A DNA stretch of 40,322 nt from Deltaproteobacteria bacterium (GTDB taxonomy: Bacteria; Bdellovibrionota_C; UBA2361; SZUA-149; JADZAE01). Every line of letters begins with the position of its first letter. Position 1 is the first letter of the stretch. This document shows positions 33,260 through 40,322 of this stretch, piece by piece. Under the pieces are notes generated by a model. The model saw only the letters and a program-made list of their open reading frames with translations, ran no database searches and was not told the origin of the DNA. A program made the position numbers and the translations under genes. The DNA lies in the NCBI GenBank assembly GCA_020852715.1, contig JADZAE010000026.1, positions 1 to 40,322 of the forward strand, written 5' to 3'.

Positions 33260-34008
33260 TTGGATAATTTTATCTCTTCCAATAGGCCGGCGATGGTGTG
33301 TTTATCGGGCATGATGGCGCAGGGGAAGCCGACGCTTTCGATGGCGGCTTTGGTTACGGGGCCGATGGCGGCGAGTTTGATGTGTCCTTGGTGCTGAGAG
33401 AAGAACTCTTTGCCAATGAGGGCAAAAAAGTTCTCGGCTGTAGATGGACTGGTAAAAAGGATAAAATCGATTTGCTGTGCTTTGAGGAGCGTTTGCATTT
33501 TGGCAATTTCGCTCTGCTCGTACTGGGGGATTAGCGTGTTGTAAATGGGTGCGTCGAAAACTTCGGCGCCGAGTTTAGTTAGTTCAGCGGCTATTAAATC
33601 CCTGCCGATTTGCGACCTTAGTAAAATGATTTTACGTCCAAGTAGCGTTTCAATTTGGCTAAACTCGTGAACAAACTTCTCCGCGACAAACTCACTAGGG
33701 ACAAATGAAACTTCTAAGCTCTGCTCTTCGATAAGCGCACTAGTGGAGCTACCCATGGAGGCAATTTTTATAGGCTTAAGCTTTGCCCGGTCATAGTTTT
33801 GCTCGGCTAAGATTTCCAGAAAAATACGCACCGCATTTTTACTAGGAAAGATAATCCAATCGGCTTTTGCTAGCTGCGCCACAAGGATCTGAACCAGCGG
33901 CGCATTGTTGTTTTCCATTACTTCAATAGTCGGGAAATTAATAACTTCAAAGTCTGTTTGGCTTATGTCTATATCCGATGAGGAAGTGTTTAGCAGCCTT
34001 ATGCTCAT
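33256..34008 (-). CDS. hemD: Uroporphyrinogen-III synthase
   Basis: The 250-residue cyclase converts hydroxymethylbilane to uroporphyrinogen III with inversion of ring D. HemD is weakly conserved, but the usual landmarks are present: IIFPSKNAVRIFLE in the first domain, and IIDFILFTSPSTAENFF-like QQIDFILFTSPSTAENFFAL, LAAIGPVTKAAIESVGF and KHTIAGLLEEI in the second. It follows hemC by 9 bp and closes the heme operon. Its stop is in a REP-like repeat. Confidence 0.9.
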   Translation of the reverse strand: MSIRLLNTSSSDIDISQTDFEVINFPTIEVMENNNAPLVQILVAQLAKADWIIFPSKNAVRIFLEILAEQNYDRAKLKPIKIASMGSSTSALIEEQSLEVSFVPSEFVAEKFVHEFSQIETLLGRKIILLRSQIGRDLIAAELTKLGAEVFDAPIYNTLIPQYEQSEIAKMQTLLKAQQIDFILFTSPSTAENFFALIGKEFFSQHQGHIKLAAIGPVTKAAIESVGFPCAIMPDKHTIAGLLEEIKLSK

Positions 34009-34017
34009 TTAACTTTA

Positions 34018-34908
34018 CTATTTAACTTTGCTTAAAGCTTGCTTAGCTAATTGAATTCCCAGCTCATAGGCATCAACCATGTTGCCGGATATTGTTTCTA
34101 AGATATATTGTTCGCCGTCATTAGGCATATATAGGCCGGTGGCGTGCAGCTCACTGCCTTCAACATAAGCATTACAAGCCATGGGCACGCGGCAGCCGCC
34201 ACCGAGGCCAAACAAAAAAGCCCGCTCGAGAATGCCGCAGCTTTCGGTTTCCTTATCATTGATGCGCGAAAACAGTTCTATGCTCTTGCTGTCATCTCTG
34301 CTTTCTACGGCGATGATACCTTGCGCGACTGCCGGCAGCATTACTTCATAAGGTAGCAGTTCAGTGATCAAATTCTCTTTTCCTAGGCGACTAAGCGCGC
34401 AATATGCCAAAACCATACCGTCCCAATTAGCGTTGGCCAGTTTTTCTAAGCGCGTATTGATGTTGCCACGGATTTCAGCGATTTGGATTTGCGGCTTAAT
34501 TTTTTTTAATTGCAGAGCGCGGCGCAAACTGCCGGTAGCAATCACCGCATTATCAGGCAAATCAGCAAGGCGCTTGGCGTGTTTTAAAACAACAATGTCA
34601 TTTGGCTTTTCGCGCTTAATGCAGGCCGTGGTTTTAAGCCCCTGCGGCAATTCGACGGGTAAATCTTTTAAGCTATGAACAGCAAAATCAATCTCGCCGG
34701 AGAATAAGGCATTTTCTAGCTCTTTAGTAAAAAGTCCCTTGTCCCCGATTTTAGCTAGCGGCACATCGAGGATTTTGTCGCCTTTGGTTTTAATTACTCG
34801 CTTTTCTACTTCCAGGTCAGGGTAAACGCGCGTGAGCTCAGCAATCACCAAGTCGGTTTGAATCTGCGCAAGCTCACTGCCCCTTGTCCCCGCAACAATC
34901 CTCCTCAT
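34018..34908 (-). CDS. hemC: Hydroxymethylbilane synthase (porphobilinogen deaminase)
   Basis: The 296-residue enzyme polymerises four porphobilinogens. The N-terminus MRRIVAGTRGSELAQIQTDL, HSLKDLP (78-84), ATGSLRRALQL, EIRGNINTRLEKL and LPAVAQG are all diagnostic. Cys239 in GLGGGCRVPMAC should carry the dipyrromethane cofactor. The start overlaps the hemG stop by four bases (ATGA), and hemD follows after 9 bp, so the genes are translationally linked. Confidence 0.96.
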   Translation of the reverse strand: MRRIVAGTRGSELAQIQTDLVIAELTRVYPDLEVEKRVIKTKGDKILDVPLAKIGDKGLFTKELENALFSGEIDFAVHSLKDLPVELPQGLKTTACIKREKPNDIVVLKHAKRLADLPDNAVIATGSLRRALQLKKIKPQIQIAEIRGNINTRLEKLANANWDGMVLAYCALSRLGKENLITELLPYEVMLPAVAQGIIAVESRDDSKSIELFSRINDKETESCGILERAFLFGLGGGCRVPMACNAYVEGSELHATGLYMPNDGEQYILETISGNMVDAYELGIQLAKQALSKVK

Positions 34909-36257
34909 AACTTTATCGCTTCCCTTGACTTTATCGCTTCATTGACACTGATGCCGCCTAAATAGTTTCCTACCAAATTAATTGTCGGCTCTTGCTCCAG
35001 TATTTCAAAAATCTGCTGCTTAATTTTACCATGTCCAACATTAAGCTGAGGAATGGCATTATTAATTCGTCGCACAAAACAAAACTCCGGCTCTCCCGAA
35101 ATACTTAAAATGCTGCCTAATTCTTTGTTCACCACTTCTCTTAACTGCGCCTCTGATATTTTCAGCGCTTCTCTATCGTGCTCGCCGCCAATATAAATTG
35201 TTGTCAAAACTTTTCCCTCCGGCGAGCGCCCGGGGAAAATGCTCGACGAAAACATTGTGCCCAGCAGCCGAACACCGGCGCCGCGCGGCACTAAAAAACC
35301 AAAGCCTTCCAAACTATGCCCAACTTGTTTTCGATCATAGCCCAACGAAAGCGTAGCTATATCTGTATAAGATATGTTCTGTAAAGCATTAGATATGTCC
35401 GGCGCTATCGGAGCAATTAAATTAGCGGCGATGTATGCCGGTGTGGCAAATACTAGTCTTTTGCTCTGATATACACCCGTTGTCGTAGCCACGCGATAAA
35501 ACCCATTGGCTTTGCTCACCTCCTGCACGGTCGAGCCAGTAACTACGCTATGCGGATAAAGCTCGCGGATTTTTTCTGAAATCCGGCCCATGCCTTTTAG
35601 AAAGGACGCAAAGCGAATTCCTTTGGCCGTCTTGGGTTGATTGGAGACATTTTGTTTTTTAAACTTCATCAGGAAAATTAGAAGGCTGCGGTATTCCTTT
35701 TCAATATCCGCAAGTTTTGGAAATAAAGATCCGACTTCCAATTTACTGATGTCTCCGGCACACATACCGGAAACCATCGCATCTAAAAAATGATCGGTAA
35801 GCTCTTTCCCAAAACGACGATTACCGAATTCACGCACAGTCTCTTGGATATTGTTGCCGCGCCCGATAAAGGGCTCAGCAAAAAGGCGCAGCTTGACCGA
35901 AGCCGACAACAGCGGCGTCTTAATCAGCGCCAGTGGATTTTCTGGCACAGGATGAATAGCTCCGTTTCGATATAAATAACGCGCCGTGGATTTAGTATCG
36001 TTAAATAGCACTTCGTCTCTAAGCCCGATCTCGTCCAATAGCTTCCAGATATGCTCATAGCTTTTCAAAAATACTGTCGGGCCGATGTCTAACAAATAGC
36101 CATCTTTAAAATCGGTTGCCACTAAGCCACCAACGCGCGGCTCCTTTTCTAAGCAAAGAACGCTTTTACCTTCAGCGGCGATCTTGGCTAGCGCGGCCAT
36201 GCCGGCAAGCCCACCGCCGATAATTATAAAATCATGAATATCGGTTTTCTCGAGCAT
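34905..36257 (-). CDS. hemG: Protoporphyrinogen oxidase, HemY (FAD) type
   Basis: The 450-residue flavoprotein oxidises protoporphyrinogen IX to protoporphyrin IX. The FAD-binding motif DFIIIGGGLAGMAALAKI (residues 9-26), VLCLEKEPRVGGLV and LDIGPTVF are followed by the PPOX core and a C-terminal FAD contact NLVGNYLGGISVNEAI. It is the oxygen-dependent HemY type (also named hemG in several genomes), not the short HemG or HemJ. The start overlaps hemH by 26 bp. HemY-type enzymes normally need O2, which contrasts with the oxygen-independent HemN in the same operon. Confidence 0.92.
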   Translation of the reverse strand: MLEKTDIHDFIIIGGGLAGMAALAKIAAEGKSVLCLEKEPRVGGLVATDFKDGYLLDIGPTVFLKSYEHIWKLLDEIGLRDEVLFNDTKSTARYLYRNGAIHPVPENPLALIKTPLLSASVKLRLFAEPFIGRGNNIQETVREFGNRRFGKELTDHFLDAMVSGMCAGDISKLEVGSLFPKLADIEKEYRSLLIFLMKFKKQNVSNQPKTAKGIRFASFLKGMGRISEKIRELYPHSVVTGSTVQEVSKANGFYRVATTTGVYQSKRLVFATPAYIAANLIAPIAPDISNALQNISYTDIATLSLGYDRKQVGHSLEGFGFLVPRGAGVRLLGTMFSSSIFPGRSPEGKVLTTIYIGGEHDREALKISEAQLREVVNKELGSILSISGEPEFCFVRRINNAIPQLNVGHGKIKQQIFEILEQEPTINLVGNYLGGISVNEAIKSREAIKL

Positions 36258-37230
36258 GTTCGATTATGATATTTCTTAAACAGCGAATAAATTTTGGGCT
36301 TTCATTTAACGCCGGAACACGAATCAAATTCCGGCCGCCGTGCTCAATAAATATCTCCTTTTGTTCTATGTCGTTTTCATAATTAGTTTCAAAATTATCA
36401 GACACAAAGCTCAGCGGAACGAGAATTATCCCCTTGCCGGCTTGCGCCAAATCTTTCACTACACTTAAAGTGTCCGGCCCTATCCACTCTACGGGGCCGG
36501 TGCGACTCTGATAAGATACTGAATACGGGACAGGTAAGTGACTTTGTTCATATATCGCTGCTGCCCCCGCTTCAATTTGCTCTTTATAAGGATCCCCGAG
36601 CTTCAATATTTTCATCGGTAGCCCATGAGCGCTAAACAGTAAATGATGGTTAGAAATATCGATACCGCGGATGAGCTCTTTAATCCTCTCTGTCCAGGCC
36701 TCAATAAAATTCGGATGGAGGTGATAGTCGTGAATAAACTCGGCGCTGAAAGAATATTTTTTAAGGGTATGATGCAAAGCTTTATAAAAATTTTCAGTGG
36801 TAGCTAAAGAATATTGCGGAAATAGCGGCAGGAATATTACTCTGTTCACTCCTTCTTTTTTTAGCTCACTTAAAGCATCTTCTATGCCGGGGTAACTATA
36901 GCGCATGGCCAAAACGACTTTAGCCTTCAGCCCGGAATTTCCCAAATCGGCTTGCAGCAAATCTCTTTGCTGTTCGGAGATTTTTAATAGCGGTGAGATG
37001 CCATCTATGCGCTCATATTTTGCTCTGGTCTTAGTAGTCCGCACGGAAGCGATAATACGCGCGAGCATGTTTAAACAAAACTGTGGGATAGGGAGACCAA
37101 AGACATCGGGGTCGGAAAAGAGACGCACTTGAAAGTCATAAATATCATCAAGGTCACGCGGTGCCCCAAAATTAAAAAGCACTACGCCAATTGTGCTATC
37201 AGATTGTTTTTGAGAATTGTCTTTGCTCAT
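36232..37230 (-). CDS. hemH: Ferrochelatase
   Basis: The 332-residue enzyme inserts Fe(II) into protoporphyrin IX. Conserved features include IGVVLFNFGAPRDLDDI, the catalytic His202 in LLFSAHGLPM, YSVSYQSRTGPVEW, and Glu281 in SDNFETNYENDIE; MRYSYPGIEDAL and LPLFPQYS lie in the N-domain. No iron-sulfur C-terminal extension is present. The gene overlaps hemN by 32 bp and hemG by 26 bp, which suggests tight coupling. Confidence 0.96.
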   Translation of the reverse strand: MSKDNSQKQSDSTIGVVLFNFGAPRDLDDIYDFQVRLFSDPDVFGLPIPQFCLNMLARIIASVRTTKTRAKYERIDGISPLLKISEQQRDLLQADLGNSGLKAKVVLAMRYSYPGIEDALSELKKEGVNRVIFLPLFPQYSLATTENFYKALHHTLKKYSFSAEFIHDYHLHPNFIEAWTERIKELIRGIDISNHHLLFSAHGLPMKILKLGDPYKEQIEAGAAAIYEQSHLPVPYSVSYQSRTGPVEWIGPDTLSVVKDLAQAGKGIILVPLSFVSDNFETNYENDIEQKEIFIEHGGRNLIRVPALNESPKFIRCLRNIIIEHARENRYS

Positions 37231-38590
37231 CTTTCTTTAAGTAGGCGTCAAATACCATGCAAATGTTGCGGATAAAAACTCTGCCCTGAAACGAAACTTT
37301 CATTGATTTCTCGTTTACGGTTAATAACCCATCGTCAATAAAACAGACAAGGCTATTTAGTTCCGGTCCAAAATAATCCTTAAAGCAAATACCGTGCGCC
37401 TTTTCTATGGCAGCAAAGTTCAGATAGAAATTACAAATAAGAGAATTGATTATATCGCGGCGCAGTAAATCATCATCAGACAGGCGCAACCCCCTAGATG
37501 TCGGTAATATTTTATCGCCAACGAGTTGCGCATAAAGAGCTGTGTCGCGCACGTTTTGTGCGTAGTAGCGGCCAAAGCCGCTGATGCTTGTCGGGCCAAG
37601 TCCGATTAAGTTTCGCGCCTTGGCTGTGGTATAGCCCATAAAGTTTCGATAGAGAGTGCCGTTTTCCAGCGCCAAGCTCAGGTCATCTTCAGGCAGTGCG
37701 AAATGGTCCATGCCAATGTAGTTGTAGCCGCCACCGAGCAGCGAGTTAATAGTGGTTACCAGTATTTTGGTTTTTTCCTCAGCCGAGGGCAAGTCCTCTT
37801 CTCTAATCGTCATTTGATTGGGTTTTAGCTTAGGCATGTGCGCGTAGTTATAAATCGCGATGCGATTAGGCCTTAGCTCTTTTACTGCATCTAATGTAGC
37901 CTTAAAGCTCTCACCGGTTTGAAACGGGAGACCATAAATCAAATCAAAATTTATGCTTTTAAAATAAGACTTGTTTTTTGCGCTCAGTGCTTTTACTAGC
38001 AGTTCGGCAGGCTGCACGCGCCCTATTGCCTCCTGCACGCGCGGATCTAAATCTTGCACGCCAAATGAAATTCTATCAATGCCGCACGCAGCGTAAAACT
38101 GTAGTTTCTCGTTGTTTAAGCCGCGCGGATCTATTTCGATAGAAAATTCGCTAAGCTTACTTTTCTCGATAAGCGGTGAGATAGCTGCTAAAAACTTTTC
38201 AAACTCTGCTTCATTCATATAAGAAGGCGAGCCGCCGCCGATATGTAGCTGCTCAATGTAGCTGCCATCGAGGACGTTTGTTTGCTTTATTAAAAGCTGC
38301 ACTTCTTCTTGGAGCGAAGAGATAAAAGCAGCGATTTTAAGTCGGCTATCAATAGTGTCGCTATTACATGCACAGTAAGCGCATTTGTTTTCACAAAACG
38401 GAAAATGCACATACAAAGACAGCGCTTTACTTGTTCGCGTGCTGAGGTGTTCATTGAGCCCCGCGGCATAGTCGTCTTCTGTGAAATTATCCTTCCAAAG
38501 CGGTGCCGTAGGATAACTCGTGTAGCGTGGGCCACTAGTTGAGTATTTAGTAATCAGTTGGGCATTTAACCCGTCAAAACCGCTATTCAT
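37199..38590 (-). CDS. hemN: Oxygen-independent coproporphyrinogen III oxidase
   Basis: The 463-residue radical-SAM enzyme decarboxylates coproporphyrinogen III without O2. The iron-sulfur motif CENKCAYCACN gives Cys66, Cys70 and Cys73 (CxxxCxxC). It is preceded by SLYVHFPF and followed by LHIGGGSPSYM, which uses Ser in place of the more frequent Thr. The N-terminal SGPRYTSYPTAPLW is characteristic of genuine HemN as opposed to the HemW chaperone. The start overlaps hemE by 8 bp. Confidence 0.95.
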   Translation of the reverse strand: MNSGFDGLNAQLITKYSTSGPRYTSYPTAPLWKDNFTEDDYAAGLNEHLSTRTSKALSLYVHFPFCENKCAYCACNSDTIDSRLKIAAFISSLQEEVQLLIKQTNVLDGSYIEQLHIGGGSPSYMNEAEFEKFLAAISPLIEKSKLSEFSIEIDPRGLNNEKLQFYAACGIDRISFGVQDLDPRVQEAIGRVQPAELLVKALSAKNKSYFKSINFDLIYGLPFQTGESFKATLDAVKELRPNRIAIYNYAHMPKLKPNQMTIREEDLPSAEEKTKILVTTINSLLGGGYNYIGMDHFALPEDDLSLALENGTLYRNFMGYTTAKARNLIGLGPTSISGFGRYYAQNVRDTALYAQLVGDKILPTSRGLRLSDDDLLRRDIINSLICNFYLNFAAIEKAHGICFKDYFGPELNSLVCFIDDGLLTVNEKSMKVSFQGRVFIRNICMVFDAYLKKDEQRQFSKTI

Positions 38591-39626
38591 AAAATTTTTT
38601 GGATACTCGCTTCACTGTTTCAATGATGTATTTTACCTTTTCTTCTTTGGTCTCAGGCAGCACGCCATGGCCGAGATTGAAAATATGACCGGTTTTGCGC
38701 CCCAGTGCGCTGAAAATATTCTCCACGCTTTTTGCGATGCGCTCATCGCTGGCAAAAAGAATAGTCGGGTCAAGATTTCCTTGCACGGCTTTGTCAGCAA
38801 AAAGCTCAGATGCATATTTAATATCGGTGCGCCAATCTAAACTAAACACGTCAGCGTTTGTTTCTTTCAGCAAATCTAAAAGGTGGCCGGAATTATTAAC
38901 ATAGAGAATGACTTTGCCGCCCTTAGCTTGAAGCGCGGAGATAATTTCCTTTTCATAAGGGAAAGCAAACTCCAAATAATCTTCGCGCGACAATGTGCCG
39001 GCCCAGGTATCAAAAAGCTGCACATAATCAGCACCGGCAGAGAGCTGCATTTGCAGGTAAGATATTGTTTGTTTGGTCGTGAGTGTTAGTAGCTTTTTAA
39101 AAAGCTCCGTATCTTGATATTGTAGTGCGCGAACCGTCACTAAGTTTTTTGTCGTCTTTCCTTCAACCATGTAAACGCAAAGCGTGTAAGGCGCGCCAGA
39201 GAAGCCTATTAGCGGATAACCATCAAGGGCAATCTCGGATTTTATTATTTTAAGAGCATCGGCCACGTACTTAAGTTCATGCGCCGGATCAAAAAGCTTA
39301 AGTTTTGCCACCTCCGCCGCCGTTTTAATCGGGTTGTGAATCACCGGCCCTTTCTCGCCAAACTCCAGCTGCAACCCCAGCGGTTCAATAGCAGTTAAGA
39401 TATCTGAGAAAAGAATAACCGCATCTAGCTCAAATTGTTCTATCGGCAATAAAGAAACCTGCGCTGCTAGTTCCGGGATTTTACATAAAGTTAAAAAGTC
39501 ATACTTTTCGCGCAGCTCGCGATAGCCCTTCTGATACCTGCCCGCCTGGCGCATCATCCAAAAAGGCGTGCGATCCACCTTCTTCAGAGCAATGGCATTT
39601 TCAAAAAGATCCTTTGGTAATAGCAT
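38583..39626 (-). CDS. hemE: Uroporphyrinogen decarboxylase
   Basis: The start at ATG 39626 is chosen because it has an AAGGGGG ribosome site and begins MLLPKDLFENAIALKKVDRT as in the family. An open extension to 39722 lacks family similarity. The product has 347 residues and contains TPFWMMRQAGRYQKGYRELR (substrate-binding Arg residues), ILFSDILTAIEPLGL, GFSGAPYTLCVYMVEG and FNLGHGVLPET. It converts uroporphyrinogen III to coproporphyrinogen III. It is the first gene of hemE-hemN-hemH-hemG-hemC-hemD. The IS3-family end sits 158 bp upstream of its start, and any native promoter must lie between 39627 and 39784 unless the operon is read from the IS. Confidence 0.97.
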   Translation of the reverse strand: MLLPKDLFENAIALKKVDRTPFWMMRQAGRYQKGYRELREKYDFLTLCKIPELAAQVSLLPIEQFELDAVILFSDILTAIEPLGLQLEFGEKGPVIHNPIKTAAEVAKLKLFDPAHELKYVADALKIIKSEIALDGYPLIGFSGAPYTLCVYMVEGKTTKNLVTVRALQYQDTELFKKLLTLTTKQTISYLQMQLSAGADYVQLFDTWAGTLSREDYLEFAFPYEKEIISALQAKGGKVILYVNNSGHLLDLLKETNADVFSLDWRTDIKYASELFADKAVQGNLDPTILFASDERIAKSVENIFSALGRKTGHIFNLGHGVLPETKEEKVKYIIETVKRVSKKFYE

Positions 39627-39784
39627 GTTTTCCCCCTTAAAACTCTCCGCTAGCATTTTGCACCTTAGCGCTAAAATGTCGAGGAATCGATGCTTTCTGT
39701 CGACTTCGCCGAAACCCCTCAAAGCATTTCCGCAAGTATTTTGCTCAACAATGATCAGCTTATAATTTTGTTTTATCCCTAAAG

Positions 39785-40322
39785 TGATCTTCCCCCGAAA
39801 AAACGTACAGTAAAAACAGCGGTGGAGTTATCCACAGGGTAGCGCTGCGCTCAGGCTGTCAAAAGCCAGCTGTGCGCTACCCTATGAATAACTCCTCTCA
39901 TATGCACCCTAGCACACAACATTCACGCAGCCAATGATAGTACATGTACCATGGCCGGTGTTTTATAATTCAACGTCGAGTGCAAACGTTTAGAATTATA
40001 AAATTCTTCGATATAACTTCTAATCCTCGGCACAGCAGCTAAGCTATTAGCGTACTTATTGAGGCAAGCCTCCTCCACTTTGAATGAATGAAAGAAGCTT
40101 TCGCACACAGCATTATCATAGCAATTCCCCTTAGCGCTCATGCTCTGCCTAATGCCACGATTTACTAACAGATCATGAAATTTATGACTCGCATCCTGAC
40201 TACCACGATCAGAATGAAAGATTACCCTATTGTCAAATTTCCTCGTTCCTGCAGCTCTAATTAAAGCATTACACACAAGCTCAGCATCAATACGATTAGA
40301 CAGCGCCCAACCAATAACTTTA
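39785..40322 (-). mobile_element. IS3-family element, right copy (incomplete at window end)
   Basis: The element begins at the terminal repeat TGATCTTCCCCCGAAAAAAC (39785) and includes a long hairpin at about 39824-39895 and the 3' part of OrfB. It leaves the window at 40322. It is inverted relative to the copy at 1-127, so the 3' ends of the two elements face each other across the window. Confidence 0.8.
39923..40322 (-). CDS. IS3-family transposase OrfB, C-terminal part (partial)
   Basis: The visible 132 codons (start outside the window) cover the end of a DDE integrase core. They start KVIGWALSNRIDAELVCNAL and include VIFHSDRGSQDASHKFHDLL with the second catalytic Asp. Then come MSAKGNCYDNAVCESFFHSF with the catalytic Glu, and the typical ending RSYIEEFYNSKRLHSTLNYK-TPAM. 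The stop is 39923-39925. The sequence is intact here, so the copy may be active. Confidence 0.92.
   Translation of the reverse strand, partial: KVIGWALSNRIDAELVCNALIRAAGTRKFDNRVIFHSDRGSQDASHKFHDLLVNRGIRQSMSAKGNCYDNAVCESFFHSFKVEEACLNKYANSLAAVPRIRSYIEEFYNSKRLHSTLNYKTPAMVHVLSLAA

Noticed and set aside
39627..39722. 32-residue N-terminal extension of HemE
   Set aside because: No family member has it, and the internal ATG at 39626 has a strong ribosome site and the family-typical start.
1..40322. Search for CRISPR arrays, tRNA and rRNA genes
   Set aside because: No regularly spaced direct repeats, cloverleaf-type sequences with a GGTTCGAATCC-like arm, or rRNA-like stretches were seen on either strand by eye.

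Overview
The window looks like a chromosomal segment from a Gram-negative bacterium of moderate GC. It carries core housekeeping operons (heme biosynthesis, glycogen metabolism, typA, infA, accA, anmK) and a four-gene Gld-type ABC system. These are interleaved with mobile-element debris and an unusually dense set of broken accessory genes. The lineage cannot be fixed from sequence alone. HemY-type protoporphyrinogen oxidase, a GldA/F/G plus DUF4340 operon, eukaryote-like Ser/Thr kinases, a SET-domain protein, secreted proteases with Thr/Pro-rich tails and an OPR/RAP-type protein would fit a deltaproteobacterial/bdellovibrionotal or a host-associated PVC-like lineage. That placement is inference.

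Layout. Both ends carry the right end of the same IS3-family element in opposite orientation (1-127 and 39785-40322), so about 39.65 kb lies between inverted IS copies. The left copy cuts a CopG-type antitoxin remnant. Next come a secreted zincin-like metalloprotease (507-1979), a decayed DUF4143 ATPase and a small putative lipoprotein. A translationally coupled glgX-glgB-malQ operon follows (9392 down to 3165, minus strand). A divergent RNase H-like gene, a broken RWGWTNG-type surface protein, typA and a small GGQ release-factor-like gene come after it. From 13.3 to 18.3 kb is an accessory zone: a RhuM/Fic pseudogene with three in-frame stops, an unrecognised coding remnant, a frameshifted Flp pilin, and two divergent trypsin-like protease genes. 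One protease is dead and one intact, and they share a conserved structured leader. Two Ser/Thr kinases and a SET protein follow.

From 21.8 to 26.7 kb is the DUF4340-GldG-permease-ATPase operon. Its upstream region holds a small non-autonomous element with Tn5/IS50-like ends. Then come infA with a disordered His/Asn- and Arg/Glu-rich upstream ORF, accA, a twice-frameshifted OPR/RAP gene, anmK and a truncated IS1182-type transposase. The right part is a compact heme operon, hemE-hemN-hemH-hemG(hemY)-hemC-hemD, with overlapping genes. It covers uroporphyrinogen-III formation through protoheme, and its early genes (hemA/L/B) lie outside the window.

The most unusual signals are the duplicated protease locus with its hairpin leader and shared C-terminal signature, REP-like palindromes whose first triplet is the stop codon of typA, infA and hemD, the Tn5-like MITE, and the bacterial RAP-domain gene. 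Core genes are intact while at least eight accessory genes are broken, which points to ongoing pseudogenisation of the accessory content.
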